A stretch of 44,192 bases of DNA from Actinobacteria bacterium Ga0077541 (GCA_001464995.1 LNEQ01000246.1:1-44192), one strand, 5' to 3'; shown: positions 1-8,520, counted from the first letter of the stretch. Program-made: numbers and translations. Notes: a model not told the origin generated them from the letters alone.

Positions 1-442
1 TCCTCCGGGTCGAAGACGGCGTGCTGCGCGCAGGCGGGCACGATGCGCCCGTCGGCGGGGTGGGCCATGGCGTAGGAGCAGGCCGCCAGGCGCTCCTGCG
101 CGGCCGCGACCTCCGGGTCGGGGCTCACGCGGCCCTGCTCGGTGGCCTCCCATGCGGGGATCACCACCGACGCGTCCATGAAGCTGTGCATGACGAACGT
201 GACGGGCCGCGGGCGGTGGCGCACGGCACCGAGGGGGCCGCCCATGCGCCCGAGAGCCCGCACGCCGGCCCCGGCGCAGCGCGGGACGACGCGGGGGTGC
301 CCGAGGGCCCCCCGCACCAGGCGTGCCGCGAGAAGGCCCGCGGGAGCGCCGAAGTCCATCCCGCCGTAGGCGTTCAGGAAGCTGGTGAGCGCGGCCGCGT
401 CGCGCGGGTCGTCCCCATCGAGCAGCGGCCAGTAGCGCGTGC
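1..442 (-). pseudogene. C-terminal continuation of the radical SAM protein in a shifted frame, cut by the window edge
   Basis: Reading the minus strand from 443 down to 3 gives an uninterrupted frame beginning GTRYWPLLDGDDPRD and containing TFVMHSFMDA and a late Cys-rich stretch (ACSYAMAHPADG, VPACAQH). The spacing of Cys and His residues and the text itself look like the natural C-terminal half of the radical SAM protein encoded at 443-1366. The two pieces differ by one reading frame and meet at the TAG at 443-445. No start codon or ribosome site is needed here because it continues the preceding gene. Either a real frameshift mutation or a small sequence error joins them. The 3' end lies outside the window. 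Confidence 0.75.
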
Positions 443-1366
443 CTAGGCGGTGCGGTTGCAGCGCGGGTCCCCGTACTGGATCGCGCGGTGGTGCAGGCGC
501 CCTCCGGCGCCCTCCTCGATCCGGCTCCAGACGTCGTCGGGGTCGACGGCCCGGTAGCCCTCGCCCCAGCGCGCGGCGTTGCCGACGTAGGCAGCCGGCT
601 GGAAGCTGAAGAGCCGGAATCCGGCGTCGCGGTTGCGCCGGACGACGCCCGCCACCTCGTCGAGGTTCCCGGGGGTGACGGTCATGTTGTGCGCCAGGAA
701 GCTCGTGATGCCGTGCTCGGCGCGCAGCCGCGCGAACATCGCGCAGAAGCGCGCGCGGAAGGGGTCGAGCTCGGCCTCGCCGCCGGGGCGCTCGGCCCCG
801 CGCCTGCCGCGCATGGTCGAGTCGAAGTGCCCGGCGAAGCTCAGGTGGCGGAAGCGCGGACGCCCGGTGGCCGGATCGAGCGCCAGCGCCTCGAGGTGGG
901 CGTAGTCGAAGTCGCCGTGGGTCATCGACATCGGCTTGCGCCCGGCGTCGAGCATGGCCCGGAGGGCGGCCGCGTGGTCGTCGGGCGACAGGAGGGTCAC
1001 CTCGCCGCCGATCAGCTGGGCCGGCTGCCCGGGGCCGCGGAGCTCGCGCAGCAGCTCCATCTGGGCCCGCACCTGCCGGATCGTGTGAGCTCCGTCGGTC
1101 GGCACCCGGTTGGCGTCGCGCGAGTGGTAGCAGGGCGAGCAGGCGAGATCGCAGCGGGGGAAGACCGCGTTCGTCCCCTCGCATCCGGCGATGCGCCGGC
1201 CGAGCATCTGCTCCGGCGTGCGCACTCCGGCGGGCAGCTCGTCCCAGCGGCGGGCGAGCGCCGCCGCCCGCTCGGGCTCCATGGGGCGGGTCGCGCGCTC
1301 GATGCTCCTCGCCGCGGCGGCGATCCGCCCGACCAGGCGCGGTCCTGATCGGTGCGGGGTCGTCAT
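443..1366 (-). CDS. Radical SAM protein, N-terminal part (frameshifted at its 3' side)
   Basis: The ATG at 1366 opens a 307-residue frame. A CX3CX2C cluster (Cys72, Cys76, Cys79, in RCDLACSPCYH) is the [4Fe-4S]/SAM-binding signature of radical SAM enzymes. Downstream, 'LIGGEVTLL', 'MSMTHGDFDY' and 'SFLAHNMTVTPGN' fit the TIM-barrel part of an uncharacterised actinobacterial radical SAM family; the substrate is unknown. The frame closes with a TAG at 443-445 right after 'GDPRCNRTA', in the middle of the expected protein. The missing C-terminus continues in another frame over 1-442 (separate entry). The gene is divergent from the dehalogenase at 1565, with about 200 bp between their starts. The longer open frame reaching 2176 on this strand lies over the dehalogenase and is not a better start. 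Radical SAM identity is secure, specific function is not known. Confidence 0.85.
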   Translation of the reverse strand: MTTPHRSGPRLVGRIAAAARSIERATRPMEPERAAALARRWDELPAGVRTPEQMLGRRIAGCEGTNAVFPRCDLACSPCYHSRDANRVPTDGAHTIRQVRAQMELLRELRGPGQPAQLIGGEVTLLSPDDHAAALRAMLDAGRKPMSMTHGDFDYAHLEALALDPATGRPRFRHLSFAGHFDSTMRGRRGAERPGGEAELDPFRARFCAMFARLRAEHGITSFLAHNMTVTPGNLDEVAGVVRRNRDAGFRLFSFQPAAYVGNAARWGEGYRAVDPDDVWSRIEEGAGGRLHHRAIQYGDPRCNRTA

Positions 1367-1564
1367 CTGGGAGCGCGCCTCCGGATCCTCGGGGGCCGGA
1401 GCCGCCCGGCTCCCCCACGCGCCGAGCATGTCAGGGGGCCGCCGGCACGGGCCCGGGGGCGCGTCGCCATGGCGCGCGGGCCCGCCGCGCGAGAGGGTGG
1501 GGCGAGCGCTCCGCGCCTCGCCGGCACCGCGCGGAGGGCGGACCCCGCGACGAGGAGGCCTGAG

Positions 1565-2263
1565 ATGAGCAGCGGGACGCCGGTCGTCGTCTTCGACGTC
1601 AACGAGACCCTCTCCGACATGGCCCCGATGGCGGGGCGGTTCGCGGAGCTCGGGGCCCCGGGCCATCTGGCCCGCCTGTGGTTCGCCACCGTGCTGCGGG
1701 ACGGCTTCGCCCTCACCGCCGCGGGCCGGTCGGCGCCGTTCGCGGAGATCGCGGCGGGCGTCCTGCGCGACATGCTCGCCCGGGACGGCGACGTCCGCGA
1801 CCTCGACGCCGCCGTGGCGCACGTGATGGAGGGGTTCGGCGAGCTGCCGGTGCATCCGGACGTCCCCGGGGGCGTCCGGGCCCTCGCGGAGGCGGGCCAT
1901 CGGCTGGTGACGCTCTCCAACGGTTCCGCCGCGGTGGCCGAGAGGCTGCTCGCGTCCGCGGGCCTTCGCGAGTGCATCGAGCGGTGCCTCTCGGTGGAGG
2001 CCGCCCCGGCCTGGAAGCCCGACCGCCGCGCCTACGCGTACGCCGCGGAGATCTGCGGTGTGGAGCCGGCCGGGATGGTCCTCGTGGCGGTGCACCCCTG
2101 GGACATCGACGGCGCCGCGCGGGCCGGGATGCGCACTGCGTGGATCGACAGGGCGGGCGGACCGTATCCGGGCCACTTCGCCCGGCCCGAGATCGTCGTC
2201 GGGGGGGTCGGGGAGCTGCCGCTGCGCCTGGCGGCGGCGGATCGGCCCGGGCCCCGGCGGTAG
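1565..2263 (+). CDS. Haloacid dehalogenase type II (HAD superfamily hydrolase)
   Basis: The protein has 232 residues. HAD motif I is VVFDVNETL, with Asp11 as the expected nucleophile; the N-E-T-L variant is typical of 2-haloacid dehalogenases of type II. 'LVTLSNGSA' is motif II, 'AWKPDRRAY' carries the motif III lysine, and 'VHPWDIDGAARAGMRTAWIDR' is the characteristic C-terminal block. Predicted reaction: hydrolysis of a C-halogen bond in short 2-haloalkanoic acids, in the cytoplasm; the natural substrate may differ. The ATG at 1565 is chosen because a GAGGAGG Shine-Dalgarno lies about six bases upstream; a longer upstream frame overlaps the divergent radical SAM gene and has no support. The methyltransferase follows 37 bp downstream on the same strand, so the two may be co-transcribed. 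Confidence 0.9.
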   Translation: MSSGTPVVVFDVNETLSDMAPMAGRFAELGAPGHLARLWFATVLRDGFALTAAGRSAPFAEIAAGVLRDMLARDGDVRDLDAAVAHVMEGFGELPVHPDVPGGVRALAEAGHRLVTLSNGSAAVAERLLASAGLRECIERCLSVEAAPAWKPDRRAYAYAAEICGVEPAGMVLVAVHPWDIDGAARAGMRTAWIDRAGGPYPGHFARPEIVVGGVGELPLRLAAADRPGPRR

Positions 2264-2300
2264 AGTGGCCGCTCACCCGACCGGAGGGTCCACGAAGCCC

Positions 2301-3113
2301 ATGTCGTCGCACATCCACACCAGCCACGAGTCGGTCGCCGGCGGTTTCACCGAGACCGCCTCCGACTACGAGGACGCCGTCCGCTTCAACATCGAGGGCG
2401 CGCAGCGGCTCGTGCTCTGCATCCCGCCCGGGCGGTACGAGGACGTGCTCGACGTGGGGTGCGGGACGGGATGGGCGACCCAGGCCGTGATCGACCGCTT
2501 CCGCCCGGCCCGCATCACGGGCGTCGACCCCGCACAGGGGATGCTCGACCAGTTCCAGGCGAAGCTCGGCGGCATCGAGGGCGTCGAGATCACGCTCGCC
2601 AACGCGGACGTCGAGAGCATGCCGGTCGCCGAGGGCGCGTTCGACCTGGTGATCTGCTCGATGGCCTATCACTGGTTCCCGCGCAAGTGGGAGGCGGCCG
2701 CGGCGATGGCCCGGGCGCTGCGGCCGGGCGGCGTGATGGCGATCCTGATGTCCGGGCGCGGCGGCGAGCAGGCCTACCGCGACGTGATCGCCAACGTCGA
2801 GCCCATCAACCACCGCTGGCTGGGCGCGTTCGACGGCAACCTGCGCAACCAGTCCGAGATGGAGGACTACCTCGTCCAGGCGGGGATGGAGCCGATCGAC
2901 ATCTGGATGGAGACCCGCGTGCGCCACACCACCGTGGAGGCCTACATGGAGCGCATGCGCGTCGTCGCGGGCCACATGATCGGCGACCAGTCCGAGGCCG
3001 ACACGGCGGCGTACGTGGCCGCCATCGAGGCGAAGCTGCGCGAGCGGTCCGGCCCGCGCGGCTGGCGCTACGAGTTCGCCAAGCTCTTCGCGATCGCGGT
3101 CAAGCCGGCCTGA
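2301..3113 (+). CDS. Class I SAM-dependent methyltransferase
   Basis: The protein has 270 residues. Motif I 'VLDVGCGTG' (residues 49-57) binds S-adenosylmethionine; 'ITGVDPAQGML' is the acidic loop after strand 2, 'NADVESMPVAEGAFDLVICSMAYHWF' covers motifs II/III, and 'ALRPGGVMAIL' follows. This is the UbiE/Methyltransf_11 type. The substrate cannot be read from sequence; the HW pair in 'AYHWF' is common in small-molecule methyltransferases. The ATG at 2301 follows a GGAGGG site at 2283-2288. It lies 37 bp after the dehalogenase stop in the same direction. A hairpin just downstream (3138-3158) probably ends the transcript. Confidence 0.9.
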   Translation: MSSHIHTSHESVAGGFTETASDYEDAVRFNIEGAQRLVLCIPPGRYEDVLDVGCGTGWATQAVIDRFRPARITGVDPAQGMLDQFQAKLGGIEGVEITLANADVESMPVAEGAFDLVICSMAYHWFPRKWEAAAAMARALRPGGVMAILMSGRGGEQAYRDVIANVEPINHRWLGAFDGNLRNQSEMEDYLVQAGMEPIDIWMETRVRHTTVEAYMERMRVVAGHMIGDQSEADTAAYVAAIEAKLRERSGPRGWRYEFAKLFAIAVKPA

Positions 3114-3137
3114 CCCGGATGTCCGGGGCGGCGTAGG

Positions 3138-3158
3138 GGAGCGGCGCCCCGGCGCTCC
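3138..3158 (+). terminator. Possible terminator hairpin after the methyltransferase
   Basis: GGAGCG pairs with CGCTCC around a short GC loop, 24 bases after the methyltransferase stop. There is no T-run, as is common in high-GC actinobacteria. The rest of the gap up to 3305 shows no gene. Confidence 0.4.
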
Positions 3159-3304
3159 TGCGGGCCGCCGGCGCCCGGGCATCGCATCGCCCCGGGGGGC
3201 GTGCGGCTCAACTCCCGTGCCCCGGATTCCGATCGCATGTGGGTGGTATCCCAGCCGCGTGCGCCGACGCGTCCTCTGACGGGGGGCGACGGGAACCCGC
3301 CTGC

Positions 3305-4336
3305 ATGTCACGGCCGGGCCGGATGAACATGCCCCCGATGCGCAGCGCGCGGCGCCTGCTGCTCCTGGTTCTGACGATCTCGGCCGTGACGGCCGCCGCC
3401 CCGGGCGCCTCGGGGGCCGACCCCGACACCACGCCGCCGGTCGTCGTGGTCTCGGGCGCCACGGGCGCCTGGAGCAACGCCGCCTCGGTCACGGTCACCG
3501 CCGCCGCCGACGATCCCGGCTCGGGTGTCGCCACGGTGGAGCACCGCACCTCCACCGACGACGGGTCCACCTGGAGCACGCCGGCCGTCGGGGCCTCGGT
3601 GGCCGTGACCGACGAGGGCGTGACGCTGGTGCAGTTCCGCGCCACCGACAACGCGAGCAACGTCTCGGCATGGAGCAGCGCCACACCCGGTGCCGGCGGC
3701 AGCGTGCGCATCGACCGCACGGCCCCCACCGCGCCCGGCACGCCGCCCGAGCAGGCCGTGGGGGTGCTCGCCTGGTTCGACGCGTCCGACGGCTCGACCG
3801 TCACCGAGTCGGGCGGCATCGTCGAGCGCTGGGCCGACCGCAGCGGCAACCTGAACGACGCCACCCAGACCACCCCCGGCAACCGGCCCACGCGCGTCGC
3901 CGCCGTCCAGAACGGCCGCGCCGTCGTGCGCTTCGCCTCGGGCGGCGGCCAGTGGCTCAACCTGCCGACCCTGACGCCGGGCGCGATCCTCGTGGCCGGG
4001 CGCAAGCAGTCGGCCGGCAACTACAACACGGTCGTTGGCTCCTCGAGCGCGAGCGACTCGTTCCTCGCGTTCGGCACCTCGGGCGGTCTCGGCAACGCGA
4101 TCGCGCAGAACGGATCGGGAGCGAGGCCGCCTGGCAGGTGCTCGGCGGCGTCGATGACGGCTCGGCCATCACGGCCTACCGCAACGGGGCCGCCGGCACG
4201 CCGGCGGCCACCGGCGGGGCGACGTGGACCGTCAACGGCATCGCCGTCAGCCCGACCGCCGGCTTCCGCCTGGCGGGCGACCTCGGCGAGATCGTGCTCT
4301 TCGACCGCGTCCCGTCGGCCTCCGACCGGCAGTTGA
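3305..4336 (+). CDS. Ig-like repeat protein, segment 1: signal peptide, Ig unit 1 and first half of a LamG-like domain
   Basis: The ATG at 3305 is one of several in-frame starts (also 3323, 3329, 3338). It precedes RSARRLLLLVLTISAVTAA, a signal peptide with a basic n-region, hydrophobic core and AxA-like cleavage region (APGASGA). Ig unit 1 covers about 3420-3745 and ends in VRIDRTAPT. From about 3760, 'VLAWFDASDGSTV', 'VERWADRSGN' and 'LNDATQ' start a concanavalin/LamG-like fold. The useful frame ends near 4115 after 'NAIAQNG'; the bases to the stop at 4336 read as noise, while the domain continues in the frame of segment 2. Confidence 0.75.
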   Translation: MSRPGRMNMPPMRSARRLLLLVLTISAVTAAAPGASGADPDTTPPVVVVSGATGAWSNAASVTVTAAADDPGSGVATVEHRTSTDDGSTWSTPAVGASVAVTDEGVTLVQFRATDNASNVSAWSSATPGAGGSVRIDRTAPTAPGTPPEQAVGVLAWFDASDGSTVTESGGIVERWADRSGNLNDATQTTPGNRPTRVAAVQNGRAVVRFASGGGQWLNLPTLTPGAILVAGRKQSAGNYNTVVGSSSASDSFLAFGTSGGLGNAIAQNGSGARPPGRCSAASMTARPSRPTATGPPARRRPPAGRRGPSTASPSARPPASAWRATSARSCSSTASRRPPTGS

Positions 4337-5151
4337 TGGAGGGCTACCTCGCCTGGAAGTGGGGCTCGCAGGCGAGCCTCGCCGGCGGCCACCCCTTCGC
4401 CTCGGTCTCCCCGGGGGCGTACGGCGGCTCGTCCTCGTGGAGCACCAGCGGCCCGCTGGTCGTGACCGTCAGCGGCAGCTCGGATGCCCTGGCGGGCGTC
4501 GACTCCTACGACCACCGCACGAGCAGCGACGGCGGTGTCACCTGGAGCGCCCCGCAGGCGGGCACGAGCGTCTCGGTCGATGACGAGGGCACCACCTACG
4601 CGCAGTTCCGCGCCCACGACGCCGCGGGGAACGTGTCGGCGTGGTCCCCGGCCGCGAACACACCGGCGGCCACCGTCCGCATCGACCGCGTGGCCCCCGC
4701 AGTGACGGTGGCCGGCACCGGCGGCGGCTGGTCGAGCGCCGCCTCGGTCACGGTCACGGGCACGGCGACCGACGCCTCCTCCGGGGTGGCCACCACCCAG
4801 TACCGCACGTCCACCAACGGGGCGGCCTGGACCTCGGCCACCACCGGCACCTCCGTGGTGGTGAGCGCGGAGGGCGAGACCCTCATCCAGTTCCGCGCCA
4901 CCGACGTGGCCGGCAACGTCGGAGCGTGGACCACAGCAACCAGCGGCGGCGCCGGCAGCGTCCGGATCGACCGCACCGGGCCCTCGACCGCACCGGCCGT
5001 CGCCGGGGCGACGGGCGCCTGGAGCGCCGCCGCCTCGGCCGGACGCCGGGTCGGGCCTGTCGGGCTACGAGTCGCGCCGGTCGACGGACGGCGGCGGCAC
5101 CTGGTCGGCGGCGGTCCCCGGCGCGTCCGCGGACGTCACCGCCGAGGGTGA
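4120..5151 (+). CDS. Ig-like repeat protein, segment 2: rest of LamG-like domain and Ig units 2-4a
   Basis: In this frame the text resumes with SEAAWQVLGGVDDG and ends the LamG-like domain with the typical 'GEIVLFDRVPSASDRQ...EGYLAWKWG'. Ig unit 2 (about 4410-4690) and unit 3 (about 4690-4985) follow. Unit 4 begins 'AVAGATGAWSAAASA' and then loses frame near 5041. Compared with unit 3, about eight residues of the 'VTVTGTAT' strand are absent at the break, so a deletion of roughly 20 bases, not a multiple of three, fits better than a single-base error. There is no independent start codon with a ribosome site at this position. Confidence 0.65.
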   Translation, partial: SEAAWQVLGGVDDGSAITAYRNGAAGTPAATGGATWTVNGIAVSPTAGFRLAGDLGEIVLFDRVPSASDRQLMEGYLAWKWGSQASLAGGHPFASVSPGAYGGSSSWSTSGPLVVTVSGSSDALAGVDSYDHRTSSDGGVTWSAPQAGTSVSVDDEGTTYAQFRAHDAAGNVSAWSPAANTPAATVRIDRVAPAVTVAGTGGGWSSAASVTVTGTATDASSGVATTQYRTSTNGAAWTSATTGTSVVVSAEGETLIQFRATDVAGNVGAWTTATSGGAGSVRIDRTGPSTAPAVAGATGAWSAAASAGRRVGPVGLRVAPVDGRRRHLVGGGPRRVRGRHRRG

Positions 5152-6367
5152 GACCCTCCTGCAGTTCCGGGCGGTCGACAACGCCGGCAACGCGGGGCCG
5201 TGGAGCACCGCGACGTCCGGCGGCACCGGCTCGGTGCGCCTCGACCGGACCGCCCCCGCGGTGCCGGCCGCCTCGGGCGGGTCGACGAGCTGGGTCAACG
5301 CCGGTGCGGACGCGGGCTCCGGAGACGCCGGCTTCGAGTGGGCCGCCAGCACCGACGGCGGGTCGTCGTGGGGCGCCCCGCAGGCCGGTGCGAGCACCGT
5401 CATCTCGGCCGAGGGCGAGACCCTCGTCCGCTTCCGCGCCGTGGACGCGGTCGGCAACCTCTCGGCCTGGGCGACGTCGCAGACCGTCCGGCTCGACCGC
5501 GGCAACCCCACGGTGTCGGCCTCAGGCGCCACCGGAACCTGGACGAACGCCGCCACGATCACGGTCAGCGCCACGAGCGCCGACGCGGTCTCCGCCGTCG
5601 CGGCGACCGACCACCGCACCTCCACCGACAACGGCTCCAGCTGGTCGACGCCGGTGGCCGGCGCGTCCGTGGACGTGAGTGCCGAGGGCGTCACCCTCGT
5701 GCAGTTCCGGGCGACCGACTCCGCCGGCAACGCGAGCGCCTGGTCCCCGGCGACCGTCGGGAGCGACGGCAGCGTCCGCATCGACCGGACCGCTCCGGGC
5801 GTCTCCCAGAGCGGGGCGGACGGCGTGTGGTCGACCGCGGCCTCCCGGGCGGTCTCGTCGTCCTCCTCTGACGCCGCCTCGGGCGTGGCGGGCACCCAGT
5901 ACCGCACCTCCGACGACCTCGGCTCCACCTGGGGAACGACCACCGCGGACACGTCCACGACAGTCTCCCGCGAGGGCACCACCCTGGTGCAGTTCCGCTC
6001 CACCGACGAGGCGGGCAACACCTCGCCCTGGACGACCGCCTCCGCGGGCGGCCCGGGCTCGGTGCGCCTCGACCGCACCTCCCCGGCGGTGGCGCGTGGA
6101 CGGCCGCCGCGAGCGTCACGGCGAGCGCCACCGCCACCGACGCCGACTCGGGCACGGCGGGCTACCAGTCGCGCACCTCGGCCGACGGCGGCGCCACCTG
6201 GGAGGCCCCGCAGTCCACCGGCTCGGTCACGGTCGCCGGCGAGGGGACGACCCTGGTGCAGTTCCGGGCCACCGACGACGCCGGCAACACCTCCCCGTGG
6301 AGCGCGGCGTCGGTGGGGGGTCCCGGATCGATCCGCATCGACCGGACGGTGCCGGTCGTCACGGTGA
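5042..6367 (+). CDS. Ig-like repeat protein, segment 3: Ig units 4b-7
   Basis: The frame resumes at 5042 with DAGSGLSGYESRRSTDGGGTW and runs through units 5 (about 5250-5500), 6 (5500-5790) and 7 (5790-6085). Unit 5 is also short in the same place as unit 4: 'SWVNAGADAGSGDAG' lacks the usual 'SVTVTAT' strand, but there the loss stays in frame. The frame is lost near 6091 after 'VRLDRTSPAV', where the usual 'TVSGATG' linker is missing. The ATG-less start means it is a piece of the large gene, not a separate one; an ATG-type start near 5234 is only an open-frame artefact. Confidence 0.65.
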   Translation, partial: DAGSGLSGYESRRSTDGGGTWSAAVPGASADVTAEGETLLQFRAVDNAGNAGPWSTATSGGTGSVRLDRTAPAVPAASGGSTSWVNAGADAGSGDAGFEWAASTDGGSSWGAPQAGASTVISAEGETLVRFRAVDAVGNLSAWATSQTVRLDRGNPTVSASGATGTWTNAATITVSATSADAVSAVAATDHRTSTDNGSSWSTPVAGASVDVSAEGVTLVQFRATDSAGNASAWSPATVGSDGSVRIDRTAPGVSQSGADGVWSTAASRAVSSSSSDAASGVAGTQYRTSDDLGSTWGTTTADTSTTVSREGTTLVQFRSTDEAGNTSPWTTASAGGPGSVRLDRTSPAVARGRPPRASRRAPPPPTPTRARRATSRAPRPTAAPPGRPRSPPARSRSPARGRPWCSSGPPTTPATPPRGARRRWGVPDRSASTGRCRSSR

Positions 6368-8469
6368 GCGGCGCCGACGGCTCCTGGACGAACGCCGCCT
6401 CGGTCGCCGTGAGCGCGTCAGCCGCGGACTCGGGCGCGGGCGTCGCGGCGCACGAGCACCGCACCTCCACCACCGGGGGCACAACCTGGAGCGCCCCCAC
6501 GCCGGGCGCGTCGTTGACGCTGACGGCCGAGGGGGAGACCCTCGTGCAGTTCCGCGCCACCGACGGCGCGGGCAACGTCAGCGACTGGACCGCAGCGGCC
6601 TCGGGTGGCGCCGGGAGCGTCCGCATCGACCGGGCGCCCCCCGGCTCGCCCCTCATGATCGTCACCCCCGACACGGGCATGGCGGTCAACTCGAGCCGCG
6701 GGGCGGTCACCATCGTCACCGCCCCCGCCGTGGGCGACATCCGCTCGGTGCGCGTCGTCATCACGCAGGGGGGCCGCCTGGTGCACGACGGCGCCTTCGG
6801 AACGGTGCGCGACGAGGGTCTCGCCGACTCGGCCACCTACACCTACCAGGCCGTCGCCTACGACGCGATCGGCAACGTCTCGCCGGTCAACACCTCGGTC
6901 GTCACCACCCCCGACCGCACTCCTCCCAGCCAGCCCGTGGCCCCGGACGCGACCGGCTGGCCGCCGCGCCTGGAGTGGGGCTCTGCCGCAGGCTCCAGCT
7001 CCTACCGCGTGCTGCGCGACGGGGTCGATGTGGGTGCCGCGTCGGGCGCGGCCTTCACCGACCCGGGCGCTCGCGACGTCGCGGCGCCGGTGGCGCCCGG
7101 GGGCGTGGCCTCCGAGGCGACCGCCGAGGGCGTGCTGCTGCGCTGGATGCCCGTCGCCGACCGGGGCACGCTCTACCGCTACCAGGTGATCGCCACCGAC
7201 GACGAGGGCAACAGCACGGCGTCCGCCGAGGTGCAGCTGGAGTCGACGGCCGGCGGCGTCGCGTTCGAGGTCGCGCGCAACGGATCCCCGGTCGTCACGA
7301 CCACCGCAGCGACCGCGTCGGTCGCGCCCTCCGCGGTGGTGAGCGCGCAGGTGCCGCTGCCGCCGGGGGTGCACGAGCTGGCGGTCACCGCCATCGATGC
7401 GGCGGGCAACCGCTCCGAGGCGGCGCGGGTGAAGGCCCGGGGTCCCGATCCCGGCCCCACCACGCTCACCGCGCGCGCGTCGACCGCGTTCGCCCGTCCC
7501 GGGGAGGAGATCCGCTTCACCGCCAAGGCGCCCGCCGGCGCGCGCGTGCGCTGGACGTTCCCCGACGGCCGCGCCCTCACCGGGCTGCAGGTCAGCCGCA
7601 CGTTCCGCGCCGGTGCGGTGACGGCCCAGGTCGTCGCCCGCATGCCCGACGGCCTGGAGCTCAGCACCCAGGTGACCGTGATCGTGGATGGCGCCGTCCC
7701 CTCGCTGGACGTGAGGATGCTGAGCCGCACGCTGCGCATCGTGCCGAAGGACGCCACCGGCCTCGCCTCGCTCACCGCCCGCATCGGGCGCGGCCCGGCG
7801 CGCCCGGTGAAGGGCACGACGCTCCGCATCCCGGAGGGCCGCCATCGTGTCGCGCTGGTCGCGACCGACGCCGCGGGCAACGTGCGCCGAATGACCGTGA
7901 CGGCGATCGTGGACACGCGCGGGCCGACCGTGAAGGCCCGCGCCAGCACGCGCCCCGGGTCGGCCACGGGCCGCATCGCATGGTCGGTCCGCGACGGGGC
8001 CTCGGGCCCGGGCGGCGCCCGCGTGAACGAGGGCCGCCTGCTGGCCCGCAACGGCGCGACGTCGGTCCCGGCCGGTCGGGTGGCCGTGCTGATCGCCACC
8101 GACCGCTACGGCAACATCACCCGCCTCACGGCGCCGGTCCCCGCGCCGATCCGCCTGGCCGGCCTGCGGGACCCCGGCCTGCAGGGCAAGAAGGGCGACC
8201 GCCTCCTGCCCGGCGGCCCCGCCCTCGTGGGCATGCGCTCGGTGGTCCTCACCGAGGCCCGCGCGCGCCTGGTGTGGGCCGGCGTCCTGCGCGGGGCGCG
8301 GGGCTCCGGCCGCTATGACGCGGCGTTCACCAAGGCCGTCACCCGCTTCCAGGCCCAGCGCCGCGTCCGCGAGCCCGCCGGCCGCGGCGTGCTCGGCCCC
8401 GTCACCCTGCGGGCGATGGACCGCCTCGCCCTCTGGGGCGGCTGGGGAGCGTCGGCCGGACGGGGGTGA
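6091..8469 (+). CDS. Ig-like repeat protein, segment 4: Ig units 8-9, FN3/Big-like modules and peptidoglycan-binding-like end
   Basis: The frame begins GGAWTAAASVTASATATDADSG and completes unit 8 (to about 6340) and unit 9 (to about 6640). After 'VRIDRAPPGSP' the Ig series stops. A module with 'SYRVLRDGVDVG' and 'YRYQVIATDDEGN' resembles fibronectin-III strands (about 6900-7260); another with 'GVHELAVTAIDAAGN' follows, then a PKD-like piece ('RWTFPDGRALTG', 7540-7680). The last ~90 residues, including 'RYDAAFTKAVTRFQAQRRV' and 'GVLGPVTLRAMDRL', resemble a peptidoglycan_binding_1 domain, which would tether the protein to the wall. It is stop-free to 8469. This is the longest intact piece and might be called alone from an internal start. 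Confidence 0.75.
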   Translation, partial: GAWTAAASVTASATATDADSGTAGYQSRTSADGGATWEAPQSTGSVTVAGEGTTLVQFRATDDAGNTSPWSAASVGGPGSIRIDRTVPVVTVSGADGSWTNAASVAVSASAADSGAGVAAHEHRTSTTGGTTWSAPTPGASLTLTAEGETLVQFRATDGAGNVSDWTAAASGGAGSVRIDRAPPGSPLMIVTPDTGMAVNSSRGAVTIVTAPAVGDIRSVRVVITQGGRLVHDGAFGTVRDEGLADSATYTYQAVAYDAIGNVSPVNTSVVTTPDRTPPSQPVAPDATGWPPRLEWGSAAGSSSYRVLRDGVDVGAASGAAFTDPGARDVAAPVAPGGVASEATAEGVLLRWMPVADRGTLYRYQVIATDDEGNSTASAEVQLESTAGGVAFEVARNGSPVVTTTAATASVAPSAVVSAQVPLPPGVHELAVTAIDAAGNRSEAARVKARGPDPGPTTLTARASTAFARPGEEIRFTAKAPAGARVRWTFPDGRALTGLQVSRTFRAGAVTAQVVARMPDGLELSTQVTVIVDGAVPSLDVRMLSRTLRIVPKDATGLASLTARIGRGPARPVKGTTLRIPEGRHRVALVATDAAGNVRRMTVTAIVDTRGPTVKARASTRPGSATGRIAWSVRDGASGPGGARVNEGRLLARNGATSVPAGRVAVLIATDRYGNITRLTAPVPAPIRLAGLRDPGLQGKKGDRLLPGGPALVGMRSVVLTEARARLVWAGVLRGARGSGRYDAAFTKAVTRFQAQRRVREPAGRGVLGPVTLRAMDRLALWGGWGASAGRG

Positions 8470-8487
8470 CCCGCCCCGGAAGGCGGG
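8470..8487. terminator. Hairpin between convergent genes
   Basis: CCCGCC and GGCGGG form a six-pair stem with loop CCGGAA, directly after the stop of the Ig-like repeat gene and before the convergent stop at 8521. It could act in both directions. Confidence 0.45.
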
Positions 8488-8520
8488 CCGGCGCGGTGCC
8501 GGGCCGCCGTCCGGGGGAGA

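Larger units (their letters stand above)
3305..8469 (+). pseudogene. Giant secreted Ig-like repeat protein, interrupted by three frameshifts
   Basis: Four consecutive open frames in the same direction join into one protein of about 1,700 residues. The order is: signal peptide; Ig-like unit; ConA/LamG-like domain; eight further Ig-like units; fibronectin/Big-like C-terminal modules; peptidoglycan-binding-like end. Each Ig-like unit is about 85-100 residues with the pattern 'sGatGaWsnAasVtVtatatD..SGva.teyRTStDgGstWs.p..GasvtvsaEGeTlvqFRatDaaGNvSaWs.At.G..GSVRIDRTAP'. Frame changes occur near 4115 (inside the LamG-like domain), 5041 (unit 4) and 6091 (unit 8). In the last two, family comparison shows several residues missing as well as a frame change. 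The protein is presumably exported and displayed on the cell surface. It could be a decayed gene, or a repeat-rich gene damaged by sequencing or assembly. Confidence 0.75.

Noticed and set aside
21-446. Plus-strand open frame over the radical SAM C-terminus
   Set aside because: It is the shadow of the minus-strand coding sequence; its translation is Arg/Gly/Ala-rich and meaningless.
3239-3304. Longer start of the Ig-repeat protein at 3239
   Set aside because: The added residues precede a good signal peptide and have no ribosome site.
4336-6367. Treating the open frames inside the Ig-repeat gene as independent genes
   Set aside because: Their starts lie inside repeats or the LamG-like domain and none has a ribosome site; they are pieces of a single reading frame broken by shifts.
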